The notes below the pieces were generated by a model that was not told where the DNA came from, did no database searches, and saw only the letters and a program-made list of their open reading frames with translations. From Paludibacteraceae bacterium (GTDB lineage: Bacteria > Bacteroidota > Bacteroidia > Bacteroidales > Paludibacteraceae): 64,000 bases of DNA. Below are positions 25,673-35,395 of the stretch, piece after piece; positions within the stretch are counted from its first letter, which is position 1, and every line of letters starts with the position of its first letter. The stretch lies in contig JAKSLB010000013.1 in NCBI GenBank assembly GCA_024401435.1, positions 1 to 64,000 of the forward strand. The letters run 5' to 3'. The translations under genes and the position numbers were made by a program.

Positions 25673-28600
25673 ATGGAATATTTTGATATAGAAAAGTCTA
25701 AAGTAAGAACAAAGGTGAATGGTAAGGTATATTCACATGATTCCATAAGTACAATGTTAATATACAACATTTATCAAAAGGATGATGAAACAAAGACCAT
25801 TTATACATCCAATGAATTAACAACAAACACAATGATGTACTACACATCGTTGAACAATGAACAAGTAAATATAGATAAGAAGTATAAGTTGATAGCCTCC
25901 AAGATAGAATACATATCAAATGGCGAGGACAAGTCTTTCGTTGATGAGAATGTTGCCTTGCAAGCACAAGGTGATTCTACATTGAGCTATTCTAAAAAAT
26001 CCTTGAAGTTAAAGTTTAACAAGAGCCGTAGTTTCTATGGGTTTGATGATAGCAAGACATTTTCATTAAAGAATGATGTAAACCAATGTGCTCATACGGT
26101 AATCAATGGTTGTGGAAACCTTTGGAGACAGATGTTTGAAAGTAGAGATGACTATGACTCATTGCCTACTTGGTTCAAAGAAAGCAAGGCGAAGGGTTCA
26201 TTGAATGGAAAACCAATCAAGGTATACTATGTGTTCACTAACGAAGATGGTGAAGAAATATGTGACTATATGGGTATCTATACGATGTCTACAAAGAAGG
26301 GTGATAGATTAGCTGGTTTCAATTCAAGCAAGAACCCAAATGCTTTCATAGTTTCTATGTCTTGTATAAACAATGCTGGTCGTAGCAATATAGGTTCTGA
26401 AGTATCAAACTTTACAAAGAAATATCCAAGAAAGTTCAACAAGATATGGAATGGTGATGAGGATTCTTCTATCGGTGGATATGAATTTGAAGATGGTGAT
26501 GAAAAATATAGGGATAAGAAGGTACAATTCATAAACAAGGTCATTGATGTGTTTATGAATGAACCAGAAGAAACATTCAAGGAAAAAGTTCAACAATGTT
26601 TTGATGTAGCATCATTCATTGACTTAATAATTTTTACCACTATTTCCGCTAACCCAGACTTGAACAAGAATATGCTAATGTTTGGTGATGACTTCAATGA
26701 AAACGGCAAACTATATGCAATATTGTATGACTATGATGCAGGTTCATTCACTGGTTGGGATTGTTTCGCTGCCGATGGCTCAATACTACCAACCGCTGTA
26801 CCTCAACTACAAGCGTGTTGTTGGGCACCTGACTATGATTGGATGACAAGAATCCATAATACTTTCTTGAATGAAATCAAGGCTAGATATTTCCAACTCC
26901 GTGAAAGAAAGATTCTTGACCCATCAAACATAACAAAACTATTCTTGGATGAATATCGTAATGTGTCAAATATATTACCATTTGATAGAAGTTATGTTGA
27001 TGATGAAGGCAATGTCATTTCCATACCTGAACATTCAACCCGTAAATTTTCTTCTGAAGGAGCACTAGGTACGGACAATATATGTGGCACTAATATCACA
27101 AATATGACACAGACTCTATATGATAAAATTGTAAAGAGATTCATACAAACGGATGAACTTTATGAAAACATAGAAGATTTCTATCCATTTGGCATAATAA
27201 CCGAAATCAACAAGAAGCAAGATGAAATTGTTGTTGATGAAGGTACTACATCGTTGAACATATTTGACTATTTTAATTACAATCCTCTTGGTGATTATAT
27301 CCACAATGAGAATGTCTATAAAAATGTAATCATCCACAATCTTACGGATAGCAATGGAATAATTTCATCAATAGACCTTGATGGTACTATCACTTTTAGT
27401 CAAAATGAAGGCGAAACGAAGATTTCATTGACAACCAATCAATTGCTCAATCCTATTATGGAAGACACAAGAGGTCCAAAAATTGTAGGAAAGGTTGTAA
27501 GTGATACCATAACCATAAAGAGATATACAACCAACGCAACAACGGCAAACATTTCCATAATAAATGGTGAACCATACCAATATGGAAAGGAAGTTATTAT
27601 TGAAAGTATTCCAAATGGAAAGATAAATAGTTGTTCTTGGGTTGTTTCCCCTAATGATACATCATATACCATTGAAGGTAATAGGTTGCGTATAACAACA
27701 AAACCTATGGATGAACATATATCCATTGATTATAAGGGAGTGACGGATGATGGCGAATTTGTGAAAACATTTGAATTTGATACAATAATTCCATCATTAG
27801 TCTTTGACAAGAGCAATTCATCCTATGGCATAAAGTCGGTTCAAAATGTTCCTTATGACGGAATGGTGATTGAAGGTGAATTTAGCGTAGATTTAAACAG
27901 TTGCATAGATGGAGCTACCACAAATGGTTACATCTTTGGTAACAAGAACGGAAAGGCTACATACAAGTCATATATGACAACCGACACACACGATGAAGTT
28001 GGTATATTCTGTATGCTCCGTAGATTCAACGGAAAGACATTGATTAACCCTCAATTCTTCTTTAACAAGAACTTTTCACAAGCCCCATCAACCACACCAA
28101 ATGATGCTGGTGCTTATAGTGGTAGCACTTTCGCATTGAACCATCCATTGGTGTTTGAGGCGGGTGAGAGGATTTACTTCAAGATATGTGAAGCATATTT
28201 CCAAATGAATGATAGGATATATCCTTGGGTATATAAGGGTGTGAAATCCTCAAATATCAAGATAACTCAACCATTGAGATTGTTTGGCTATCTTAATGGT
28301 ACTGCAATAGCAACTTCACCATTCAAGAATTCCTTATATTGGCTAAAGGTTCATAGCAATGGTAAACTTGTATCACATATTGTGCCAAACGACATTGAAC
28401 AATTTGAAACCGATAAGACCTATGCCATAAAGGACTTGGTAACACCTTCTAACAACATTGTTGCAAATCTGAGTCAAACAACTATGGCATTTAGTAGTTA
28501 CTATCCTTGTCCTTCCGTTGGTGGTTTGGGTATAGATAGAAGATTGCCCAACAATGATGATGGCGTTCCATTTAGCAATATTGATATAATAGACACAAAC

Positions 28601-29539
28601 ATCAAGTACGAAACCGACTTGACCTTTGAGATAAAGTTCAAACCAATGTTCTCACAAGAAAAGAATGTGGAAGACCACCGTGGTAGACTTTTCGGTGCTA
28701 TGCAGTTATTGAACAAGAAATGGAACACATCTGGCACACAAGGCATAAGAAACTATGACTTGATATCCTTGATGTGTACGCATACACAAGGTGGAGGTAT
28801 TGTTGCTCGTAATACTGACTTGACTACAAACCCATCTGTGTATAGAAGTTACATAACAACCGAAATGGGTGTTATCTACAAGGCTATATACTCCCCAACA
28901 AAGTTACAAGTGTTTGATGAGAATGATGTATTGTTGAAAGAAGTCAACTTGACCCGTAAACAAGTTGAAACCGATAGCACAATATATCTAGGTGGTCTAA
29001 ATTGTTGTTATAGTGATACCGAACCATTCTATCAAGGTTTCTATGGTTATATCTATAGTTTCAAGATTTCCAATTCTACTGACACATTGCTTGACTTGAC
29101 ACCAAATGAAAAGAAAACTGGTTTCATTGATAGTATAAGTGACAAGGAATTCCTAATACATTCCACACCAAATGCGAATACAAAATCCGCAATGGTTAAG
29201 ATTGACCTTGAAGATGGCATAGATGTTGTAGGAAAGACATATCAATTGTCATTGACCGAAGATAGTTACAATGATGTTGTTTCTAGTTCAAAGTTCATAG
29301 CACCTTCACCAAACCTTGATGTCCTTACCTATATAGATATGGGAATCAACAACCATAATATCAAGAGTGAGTTCATTTGGGAAGTGGATGACAACAAGAA
29401 TGAATTTGCAACCATAGACAATAACGGATTGCTTACAATCTATGAGTCATCAAACCAAAAGGAAGTTGTGGTCAAGTGCTATTGGTCTTTGGATAAGTCA
29501 ATATGCGATACAAAGACAATAACAATAACCTATGAATGA
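25673..29539 (+). CDS. CotH-kinase-like tail protein with lectin and Ig-like domains (1288 aa)
   Basis: The ATG at 25673 follows the upstream stop by one base. Upstream in-frame starts lie inside that gene. Residues 95-360 resemble CotH protein kinases: QGDSTLSYSKKSLKLKF (about 99-115; the family consensus is R-G-N-S-T/S-W then P-K-K-x-Y), YMGIYTM (199-205), DLNKN (D329) and YDYDAGSF (D353, D355), which match the catalytic Asp positions of the family. ConA/LamG-like segments follow near residues 730-860 and 975-1140. The last 80 residues look like a bacterial Ig-like domain. I infer a virion tail protein that may phosphorylate or bind a surface target. Kinase activity is unproven. Confidence 0.7.
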   Translation: MEYFDIEKSKVRTKVNGKVYSHDSISTMLIYNIYQKDDETKTIYTSNELTTNTMMYYTSLNNEQVNIDKKYKLIASKIEYISNGEDKSFVDENVALQAQGDSTLSYSKKSLKLKFNKSRSFYGFDDSKTFSLKNDVNQCAHTVINGCGNLWRQMFESRDDYDSLPTWFKESKAKGSLNGKPIKVYYVFTNEDGEEICDYMGIYTMSTKKGDRLAGFNSSKNPNAFIVSMSCINNAGRSNIGSEVSNFTKKYPRKFNKIWNGDEDSSIGGYEFEDGDEKYRDKKVQFINKVIDVFMNEPEETFKEKVQQCFDVASFIDLIIFTTISANPDLNKNMLMFGDDFNENGKLYAILYDYDAGSFTGWDCFAADGSILPTAVPQLQACCWAPDYDWMTRIHNTFLNEIKARYFQLRERKILDPSNITKLFLDEYRNVSNILPFDRSYVDDEGNVISIPEHSTRKFSSEGALGTDNICGTNITNMTQTLYDKIVKRFIQTDELYENIEDFYPFGIITEINKKQDEIVVDEGTTSLNIFDYFNYNPLGDYIHNENVYKNVIIHNLTDSNGIISSIDLDGTITFSQNEGETKISLTTNQLLNPIMEDTRGPKIVGKVVSDTITIKRYTTNATTANISIINGEPYQYGKEVIIESIPNGKINSCSWVVSPNDTSYTIEGNRLRITTKPMDEHISIDYKGVTDDGEFVKTFEFDTIIPSLVFDKSNSSYGIKSVQNVPYDGMVIEGEFSVDLNSCIDGATTNGYIFGNKNGKATYKSYMTTDTHDEVGIFCMLRRFNGKTLINPQFFFNKNFSQAPSTTPNDAGAYSGSTFALNHPLVFEAGERIYFKICEAYFQMNDRIYPWVYKGVKSSNIKITQPLRLFGYLNGTAIATSPFKNSLYWLKVHSNGKLVSHIVPNDIEQFETDKTYAIKDLVTPSNNIVANLSQTTMAFSSYYPCPSVGGLGIDRRLPNNDDGVPFSNIDIIDTNIKYETDLTFEIKFKPMFSQEKNVEDHRGRLFGAMQLLNKKWNTSGTQGIRNYDLISLMCTHTQGGGIVARNTDLTTNPSVYRSYITTEMGVIYKAIYSPTKLQVFDENDVLLKEVNLTRKQVETDSTIYLGGLNCCYSDTEPFYQGFYGYIYSFKISNSTDTLLDLTPNEKKTGFIDSISDKEFLIHSTPNANTKSAMVKIDLEDGIDVVGKTYQLSLTEDSYNDVVSSSKFIAPSPNLDVLTYIDMGINNHNIKSEFIWEVDDNKNEFATIDNNGLLTIYESSNQKEVVVKCYWSLDKSICDTKTITITYE

Positions 29540-29540
29540 A

Positions 29541-29567
29541 GCAATCAACTGCTAAAGACAGTTGATT
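29541..29567. terminator. Hairpin shared by the CotH-gene end and the TnpB end
   Basis: TCAACTG and CAGTTGA pair across a 7-base loop, followed by TTTTCCC on the plus strand. The hairpin overlaps the last codons of the minus-strand TnpB gene, so it can be both the fibre terminator and the element's right-end structure. Confidence 0.5.
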
Positions 29568-30814
29568 TTCCCAGCGTGGCAAGTGGTCAAGCCACTTGCT
29601 ATGACTGATTTCTGCTCAAGATTACTTATGTAACCAGTATCAACAGACTTTAGTGATTTATCACTTCCCGTGCTTCCCACGGTATTTCTACATTTTAAAA
29701 TTTTAAGACCTTCATTTAGTATGTTAATAGCAGCATTTTCATCTCTATCCAAATAAGTACCGCATTGAGGACAAGTCCAAAATCTTTCATCAAGTTTAAG
29801 TCCTTTGTATTTGAATCCGCAACAGTGACATAATTTACTACTTGGATAGAATGTACTTATCTTTATGTAAATCCTATTCATTTCTTTAGATTTGTAATCA
29901 ATCATATTACAGAATGTTGAGAAACTAGCGTCTTGGATAGATTTTGCTAATTTATGATTCTTTAACATACCTTTAACATTTAAGTCTTCACTAACAATGA
30001 CTTGGTTTTCGTTCACTATTTGCCTTGACAATTTATGTTGAAAGTCTTTTCTTTGATTCTTTATTTTTTCATGTACTAAAGCTACTCTTAACTTTTGTTT
30101 CTTGTAATTAGAAGAACCTTCAGTGCAATGACTTAATTTTCTTTGTTCTTTTGCTAACTTTATTTGTGAAGTTCTAAAATACTTTGGATTTTCAATAACT
30201 TGACCTGAGTCAAAAATACAGAAATCTTTTAATCCCAAATCAAACCCACAAGAATAAAATTTAGGTTCAATGTATTCTTTTTCAGATAATTCACAGCAAA
30301 TACTAGCAAAATACTTGTTAGTTGGAGTTTTCTTGATAGTTATATTATAGATATGAATTTGAGACCAATCGGTATCTTTGTAATTTTTGAATTTCACTGA
30401 ACCTAGTTTAGGAACTTTAATATGTTCTTTATCTTCAATTCTTATGTCACCAACGCCTTTCTTACTGTAAGTACAAGCAATTCTAAAAGAATCTTTTTGA
30501 CCCTTTTTATGAAACTTTGGAAATGATTGTTTTGCTTTAGATTTTCCTTTTAATGAATTAAAAAAGTTACTATAAGCAGTCATACAGTCCATATAACTGT
30601 TTGCTAATGCTTGACTTGGAACTTTAGTTAAGAACTTCCATTCTTCTTTGAAACTTTTTAAGTTTGGATTGAAGTTTAGTTTATAATCTTCCCAAAGTTC
30701 TTTTTTCAAGGCTAGAATATGATTATATACGAACCTAGAACAACCAAGAGTCCTATCTATTAGAACTTTTTGTTCCTTGCTTGGGTATAATCTTATTTCT
30801 AATCCTTTCTTCAT
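29552..30814 (-). CDS. tnpB: TnpB RNA-guided nuclease of IS200/IS605 type (420 aa)
   Basis: The protein is full length. It has an N-terminal helix-turn-helix-like region (LYPSKEQKVLIDRTLGCSRF), the split RuvC nuclease with Asp192 (GFDLGLKDF), Glu276 (IVSEDLNV) and Asp358 (LDRDENAAINIL), and a zinc finger with C329, C332, C348 and C351. TnpB proteins are RNA-guided DNA nucleases that help IS200/IS605 elements persist. No TnpA transposase is nearby. The gene is antisense to the fibre genes, between the CotH-like gene and the next fibre. Its guide RNA would be expected to overlap the 3' end, but I cannot define it. Confidence 0.9.
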   Translation of the reverse strand: MKKGLEIRLYPSKEQKVLIDRTLGCSRFVYNHILALKKELWEDYKLNFNPNLKSFKEEWKFLTKVPSQALANSYMDCMTAYSNFFNSLKGKSKAKQSFPKFHKKGQKDSFRIACTYSKKGVGDIRIEDKEHIKVPKLGSVKFKNYKDTDWSQIHIYNITIKKTPTNKYFASICCELSEKEYIEPKFYSCGFDLGLKDFCIFDSGQVIENPKYFRTSQIKLAKEQRKLSHCTEGSSNYKKQKLRVALVHEKIKNQRKDFQHKLSRQIVNENQVIVSEDLNVKGMLKNHKLAKSIQDASFSTFCNMIDYKSKEMNRIYIKISTFYPSSKLCHCCGFKYKGLKLDERFWTCPQCGTYLDRDENAAINILNEGLKILKCRNTVGSTGSDKSLKSVDTGYISNLEQKSVIASGLTTCHAGKINCL

Positions 30815-30824
30815 ACAAACAAAA

Positions 30825-30853
30825 TCCTATTGACAGTCACGGTGTCAATAGGA
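30825..30853 (-). promoter_or_regulatory. Strong hairpin directly upstream of tnpB
   Basis: TCCTATTGACA and its exact complement form an 11-bp stem with a 7-base loop. On the minus strand it is followed by TTTTGTTTG and then the tnpB ATG. It looks like an attenuator or a terminator that limits read-through into tnpB. Confidence 0.5.
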
Positions 30854-30969
30854 CTAAAGCTATTTCTAGCTTTTAAACTTTTTTTCCTATTATTAGAACC
30901 CGTGACCTTTCCAATAATCTATATATTATTTATATTTTAAATTATGAAAAAATTTAATTTTAGCGGAAA

Positions 30970-31012
30970 TTCATATCAACCACTGAAGATGGTTGATTTT
31001 TCTTTCCGCACT
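30970..31012. repeat. Nested palindrome upstream of tnpB
   Basis: GCGGAAA and TTTCCGC flank an inner hairpin TCAACCA/TGGTTGA, which closely resembles the hairpin at 29541-29567. The two may be paired end structures of the element. Confidence 0.5.
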
Positions 31013-31019
31013 AATTATG

Positions 31020-31049
31020 AAAAAGTCCAACCATTGAGTTGGACTTTTT
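31020..31049 (+). terminator. Rho-independent terminator
   Basis: AAAAGTCCAAC pairs with GTTGGACTTTT across a 6-base loop, then TTTTTC, just before the next TATA box. Confidence 0.8.
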
Positions 31050-31061
31050 CATATATAAGAT
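31050..31061 (+). promoter_or_regulatory. Late-type TATA box abutting the start codon
   Basis: CATATATAAGAT is followed immediately by the ATG at 31062 and is identical to the box at 21227. Confidence 0.5.
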
Positions 31062-32930
31062 ATGGCAGAAGAATACAAAAACCTAGTAAAACTTGAACAA
31101 TTGGCTACATTCAAAAGATTAGCCGATGAAACATACACAAACAAGAAGGAACTTGATTCCTATTACACCAAGGAACAAGCGGATGAAAAGTTCATTTCTG
31201 CACACCAGTCCCTTGAAGAATATCAAAAGACCGCTGATGCGGACGCTAAATATGCAACCATAGTTGAAGATGAAAAGAAATTGATGATTTCCTCTTTCAA
31301 CGATTATAGTGCAAAACTTGATGTTGAAATTGATACTAAAGTACCTTATTCGGCTATGACCGCATATCAACCAAAGGGTGATTATGTTTCAGCTACCGAT
31401 GTATCCTATATTAGTGGTGTGGTTGACAATAAGGTTAATAGGCAAGCCTACGAAGAATTTACCGCAAGTCTACCAGAAACATACTTAACCAAGGAAAGTG
31501 CGGACACATTGTATCAACCAACGGGTGACTATGCAACCAACACCGAAGTAAACAAGAAATTGTATACCTCCGCATTCAATGAATATTCGGCAAGTCTTCC
31601 CTCTACATACCTCACAAAGGAAAGTGCGGACACATTGTATCAACCTATCGGTGATTACGCAACAAATGACAAGGTAACTTATGTAAGTGGTGAAGTTGAC
31701 AAGAAACTTGTAAAGAGTGACTTTGACACCTATTCCGCAAGTCTTCCTTCTACATACCTCACAAAGGAAAGTGCTGATACACTATATCAACCAACGGGTA
31801 ACTATGTTTCTTCTACCCAACTAGCCGATTATTATACAACGGCTCAAGCCGATGCTAAATTCTTGACTGCTCATCAATCTCTTGAAGAATATCTAACTAC
31901 CGCAGATGCACAAGCTACTTATGCAACAAAGGAAGATAACAACAAGAAACTTGATACCACAGATTTCAACACCTATACCGCTGGTATCCGTGAAGAACTT
32001 GATGATGTAGTTACCAATGAAGAACTTGAAGAAACCTTGGAAGAATATCAACCAAAGGGTGACTACGCATTGGATAGTGACTTGGAATATGTAAGTGGTG
32101 AAGCTAATAAGAAACTTTACACCTCCGCATTCAATACTTATTCCGCAAGCCTTCCTTCTACATACTTTACCAAGGAAAGTGCCGATACATTGTATCAATC
32201 CCTTGAAGGTATGACCGCATACCAAGTTACTGGTGACTATGCAACAAATACAAACTTGAACTATGTAAGTGGCGAAGTTGACAATAAACTATTCATTTCT
32301 TCCTTCAATACATATTCTTCAGACCTACAAACCGCATTGTTCACCAAGGCTAGTGCCGATACATTGTATCAACCTATCGGTGATTATGTTACCTCTACCG
32401 AATTGAACAAATACTATGACAAGACCGCATCTGATGGAAAGTATCTAACACAAACTTCGGCTGATACTATATACACCAAGTTGGAAGATATGTCATTGTA
32501 TCAAACTAAAGCCGATATGGTAAATTATGCTACCGAATTGGAAATGCAATCTGCAAATCATCAAATTTCCGCAATTCAAAATATAATCCATAGTGATGAC
32601 GAGACACTTGACACAATCCAAGAAATAGTTGACTTTGCAAAGCACAATAAAGACTTGATTGATGGTATCTTGACAAACAAGCAAGACAAGTCCGCTATGA
32701 ACTCATATTATACAAAGAATGAAGCCAATGATTTGTATAATGGCAAGGTAGATACTACAACTTATGAAACCTTTACTGGTACTACCCTTCCTAATGATTA
32801 TTACAAAAAGACCGAAGTCTATAGCATTACGGAAGCCGATGAAACATTTGTTGCTCACGAACAAATATCAATAGCAACGGATGCTCAAATTAGTGCAATG
32901 TTTGGGTTCACAACTGAAGAAAATGCATAA
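31062..32930 (+). CDS. Long repetitive tail fibre (622 aa)
   Basis: The N-terminal anchor (MAEEYKNLVKLEQLATFKRL) belongs to the four-gene family. The body is made of repeated units of about 45 residues containing YLTKESADTLYQPTGDYAT followed by VSGEVDKKL and TYSASLPST. Residues 480-545 are nearly identical to the 22735 fibre. The C-terminus is short and acidic, without a clear receptor domain. It is probably a shaft-type fibre. Confidence 0.7.
   Translation: MAEEYKNLVKLEQLATFKRLADETYTNKKELDSYYTKEQADEKFISAHQSLEEYQKTADADAKYATIVEDEKKLMISSFNDYSAKLDVEIDTKVPYSAMTAYQPKGDYVSATDVSYISGVVDNKVNRQAYEEFTASLPETYLTKESADTLYQPTGDYATNTEVNKKLYTSAFNEYSASLPSTYLTKESADTLYQPIGDYATNDKVTYVSGEVDKKLVKSDFDTYSASLPSTYLTKESADTLYQPTGNYVSSTQLADYYTTAQADAKFLTAHQSLEEYLTTADAQATYATKEDNNKKLDTTDFNTYTAGIREELDDVVTNEELEETLEEYQPKGDYALDSDLEYVSGEANKKLYTSAFNTYSASLPSTYFTKESADTLYQSLEGMTAYQVTGDYATNTNLNYVSGEVDNKLFISSFNTYSSDLQTALFTKASADTLYQPIGDYVTSTELNKYYDKTASDGKYLTQTSADTIYTKLEDMSLYQTKADMVNYATELEMQSANHQISAIQNIIHSDDETLDTIQEIVDFAKHNKDLIDGILTNKQDKSAMNSYYTKNEANDLYNGKVDTTTYETFTGTTLPNDYYKKTEVYSITEADETFVAHEQISIATDAQISAMFGFTTEENA
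32499..32681 (+). repeat. Segment duplicated from or into the 22735 fibre gene
   Basis: Counterpart of 23788-23970. It encodes the AKTDMVNYATELEMQSANH-like block and the following helix region. Confidence 0.8.
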
Positions 32931-32954
32931 AAAATAGAAAATAAAATATGAACA

Positions 32955-32988
32955 TTTGCCCTCCATAGTTGTTTCTATGGAGGGCAAA
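32955..32988 (+). terminator. Perfect 14-bp hairpin without a plus-strand U-tract
   Basis: TTTGCCCTCCATAG pairs with its exact complement across a 6-base loop, but AT-rich sequence rather than T follows. It may still end transcription or protect the 3' end. Confidence 0.55.
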
Positions 32989-32999
32989 ATATATAAAAT
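32989..32999 (+). promoter_or_regulatory. Late-type TATA box abutting the start codon
   Basis: ATATATAAAAT-type box followed immediately by the ATG at 33000. Confidence 0.5.
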
Positions 33000-35393
33000 A
33001 TGAGCGAAGAATATAAAGATATAATCAAGTTAGACCAATTGAAGACATTTAAAGACCTTCTTGATGATACATTTATTTCAAAGAAAAAGGAAGAAAATTA
33101 CGACACCGCCTATGACTTTGCGGATACGCATAAAGGTTCTTTGAATTTCAAGCAAGGTGAAGAAAGTGTAGGCACTTTTGATGGTACTACGGATTTAGAT
33201 ATTCAACTAGGTGCTACTATAAAGAATGAAGAAGGTGAAGATGTTGTAAAGCCTTTGGATGAGGTTATTACCAAGTTATTTGATGAAAAGCAAGACAATC
33301 TTGACACCACACCTAGAGGACAAACGGAAGAAAGAGAAAAGTATCAAGAAAAATTGAAAAACTTCGCTATCAACATTTTCGGTAATTCAGACACCGCAAA
33401 TTCATTGAACGCAAAGCGTGTTGAATGGACGACCGATTGGGATGATGTTCGTGAAGATGGTTTCTATGCTGGACTACAAAGCCCAAATCATCCAACTACG
33501 GGTGCTGAAGCTAAATATCATAGACCCACCGATTCTTATAATAGTGGTTTCTTAATTGTTTCCTCTTGTCTACAACCATCTGCCGATAGTACACAAATCT
33601 TTAAATTCGTATTCCAGATATTCTTCAATGCTTATGGTATATGGATTAGAAGGGATAAATCCTACTATACTACGGATATGGTATTTAAGAGAGATACGGG
33701 ATTTACAAATTGGGTAAAATGTACAACATTTAACACAACAATTTCCGTAGGTTCTACCGATACTCCAGTTTATATTGATAAAAATTCCGTTGTTACAGGT
33801 TCCACAGATACATCAACCGCTACAAACTACAAGCCAGTAACCAAAATCAAGGTATCCGTTGGTGGTACTGGATTGAACACAATAAAAAAGGGTTCTTACT
33901 TAATAGGTAACGATACAAATGCAATTCAAGTGAAAACACCTGATGAAGTATTGGTTGACATAAACGCACAAGAAAAACTTACATTTGACACTTTACCAAC
34001 CGAAGGTTCTACAAATCCAGTCACATCAAACGGCATTAAGTCCTATGTTGATACTATGGTTTCTGGTCAAGCGAAGTTTGTAGATGCACTTCCTACAATT
34101 GGTGAAGAAAACATAGTCTATTATGTTCCACAAGCAAATGCTGATAATACCGATACAATATATGATGAATACATTTGGTGTGACAATTCTTTTATAAAGG
34201 TTGGTGATAAGTCATTGAACCTAAATGACTATGTTTCAACACAAAGGTTTGAAGAAACCGAAGAAATGATGTCAAGAAGCGTTGACCAATTGAGAATGGT
34301 AACGCAAGAAACATCAGAAGCCATTGATGAAACCAAGGAAATGGTGGATTCAAACATGACGGATACTATTGAACAAGGTTTCTATATTTGTGATTCTAAC
34401 CAAAATGTGGCTATGAAATATGATGAAGAAGGTCTAGACTTCGCAAAGATTTCAAACCACGCAATAGAGGTGTTGAAGGAATCCTCATTGACAAAGGAAG
34501 AATGTCTATCAAAAAGCCATCAATATGTTGGTCAAAGAGTATTGTTGGATAAGAAATACTCCTTCAATTCAAACTATGTTATGAAATTGAAATCTGGCGG
34601 TCAAGCAACTACAACATATGGAGATTATATCTTCCAAGGATTTGCTGGAGGAAAATGTAGTATATTTGACCTAAAGAACAAGAATACTACTCCATTGGCT
34701 ACAATAAATCTTGAACCTATAGGCACATCAGAAGAACACCATAACAATTCGCTTATGTTTATGGATGGTGTTTTCTATGAACTTGGTGATGAATTCCCAT
34801 TGCTTATTAGCCAAGGCTCTAATGCCTCATTGAGTTCTCCTTGTTCATTTGTATATCGCATTACAAGGAATGGTGATTCTTGGAATGCAACATTGGTATC
34901 TACAATATATGTTGACCAAACGGACTTTGAAAGTCATAATCTAGAAAAGACTGAAACCGCATATACTTGTACATATTGCAAGGAATACAACAAGTTGGTC
35001 GTATGTTCATTACAACATCGTTCTACAAACACCAGCACAATAGCAACGAATAAGTTCATTACTACATTATATGATATGCCAAACTTCAAGAACAATGAAA
35101 ATGTCACATTGAATTGGTCTAATGCATATAATCAGTTTACTACCTTACACAATAGATGGCTTGGTATGCAAGCACAACTTTGTGTAGGCGACTATTTCAT
35201 TAGAAGTGTTGGATATGGTACGGAAAGTGCTCCCAATATGTTGGAATTCTATTCATTGAAGATGAATACAAGGGTTTCTCTTGTTCCTTTGAATGATGTA
35301 ACAAGATATGAAATGGAAGGAATTATGTATTCAGATGAATACGGTCTAATGATTGTTGATTCAAACGGTGATTGCTACAAATTGGAGTTTTAA
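33000..35393 (+). CDS. Tail fibre with phage-type GGTG motif and beta-rich C-terminal domain (797 aa)
   Basis: The N-terminal anchor (MSEEYKDIIKLDQLKTFKDL) is of the shared family. Near residues 280-310, VGGTGLNTIKKGSYLIGND matches the GGTG fibre motif common in phage tail fibres. Residues 410-465 are a helical linker. The last 300 residues are rich in short strands and loops (GKCSIFDLKNKNTTP, NRWLGMQAQLCVGDYF), compatible with a beta-propeller receptor domain. Followed after 2 bases by the next gene. Confidence 0.7.
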   Translation: MSEEYKDIIKLDQLKTFKDLLDDTFISKKKEENYDTAYDFADTHKGSLNFKQGEESVGTFDGTTDLDIQLGATIKNEEGEDVVKPLDEVITKLFDEKQDNLDTTPRGQTEEREKYQEKLKNFAINIFGNSDTANSLNAKRVEWTTDWDDVREDGFYAGLQSPNHPTTGAEAKYHRPTDSYNSGFLIVSSCLQPSADSTQIFKFVFQIFFNAYGIWIRRDKSYYTTDMVFKRDTGFTNWVKCTTFNTTISVGSTDTPVYIDKNSVVTGSTDTSTATNYKPVTKIKVSVGGTGLNTIKKGSYLIGNDTNAIQVKTPDEVLVDINAQEKLTFDTLPTEGSTNPVTSNGIKSYVDTMVSGQAKFVDALPTIGEENIVYYVPQANADNTDTIYDEYIWCDNSFIKVGDKSLNLNDYVSTQRFEETEEMMSRSVDQLRMVTQETSEAIDETKEMVDSNMTDTIEQGFYICDSNQNVAMKYDEEGLDFAKISNHAIEVLKESSLTKEECLSKSHQYVGQRVLLDKKYSFNSNYVMKLKSGGQATTTYGDYIFQGFAGGKCSIFDLKNKNTTPLATINLEPIGTSEEHHNNSLMFMDGVFYELGDEFPLLISQGSNASLSSPCSFVYRITRNGDSWNATLVSTIYVDQTDFESHNLEKTETAYTCTYCKEYNKLVVCSLQHRSTNTSTIATNKFITTLYDMPNFKNNENVTLNWSNAYNQFTTLHNRWLGMQAQLCVGDYFIRSVGYGTESAPNMLEFYSLKMNTRVSLVPLNDVTRYEMEGIMYSDEYGLMIVDSNGDCYKLEF

Positions 35394-35395
35394 TT

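Larger units (their letters stand above)
29541..31010 (-). mobile_element. TnpB-only IS200/IS605-family element, approximate limits
   Basis: The segment from the hairpin after the CotH-like gene to the hairpins upstream of tnpB has no other gene. It ends before the fibre terminator at 31020. The exact ends cannot be set without an empty-site comparison. Confidence 0.5.
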
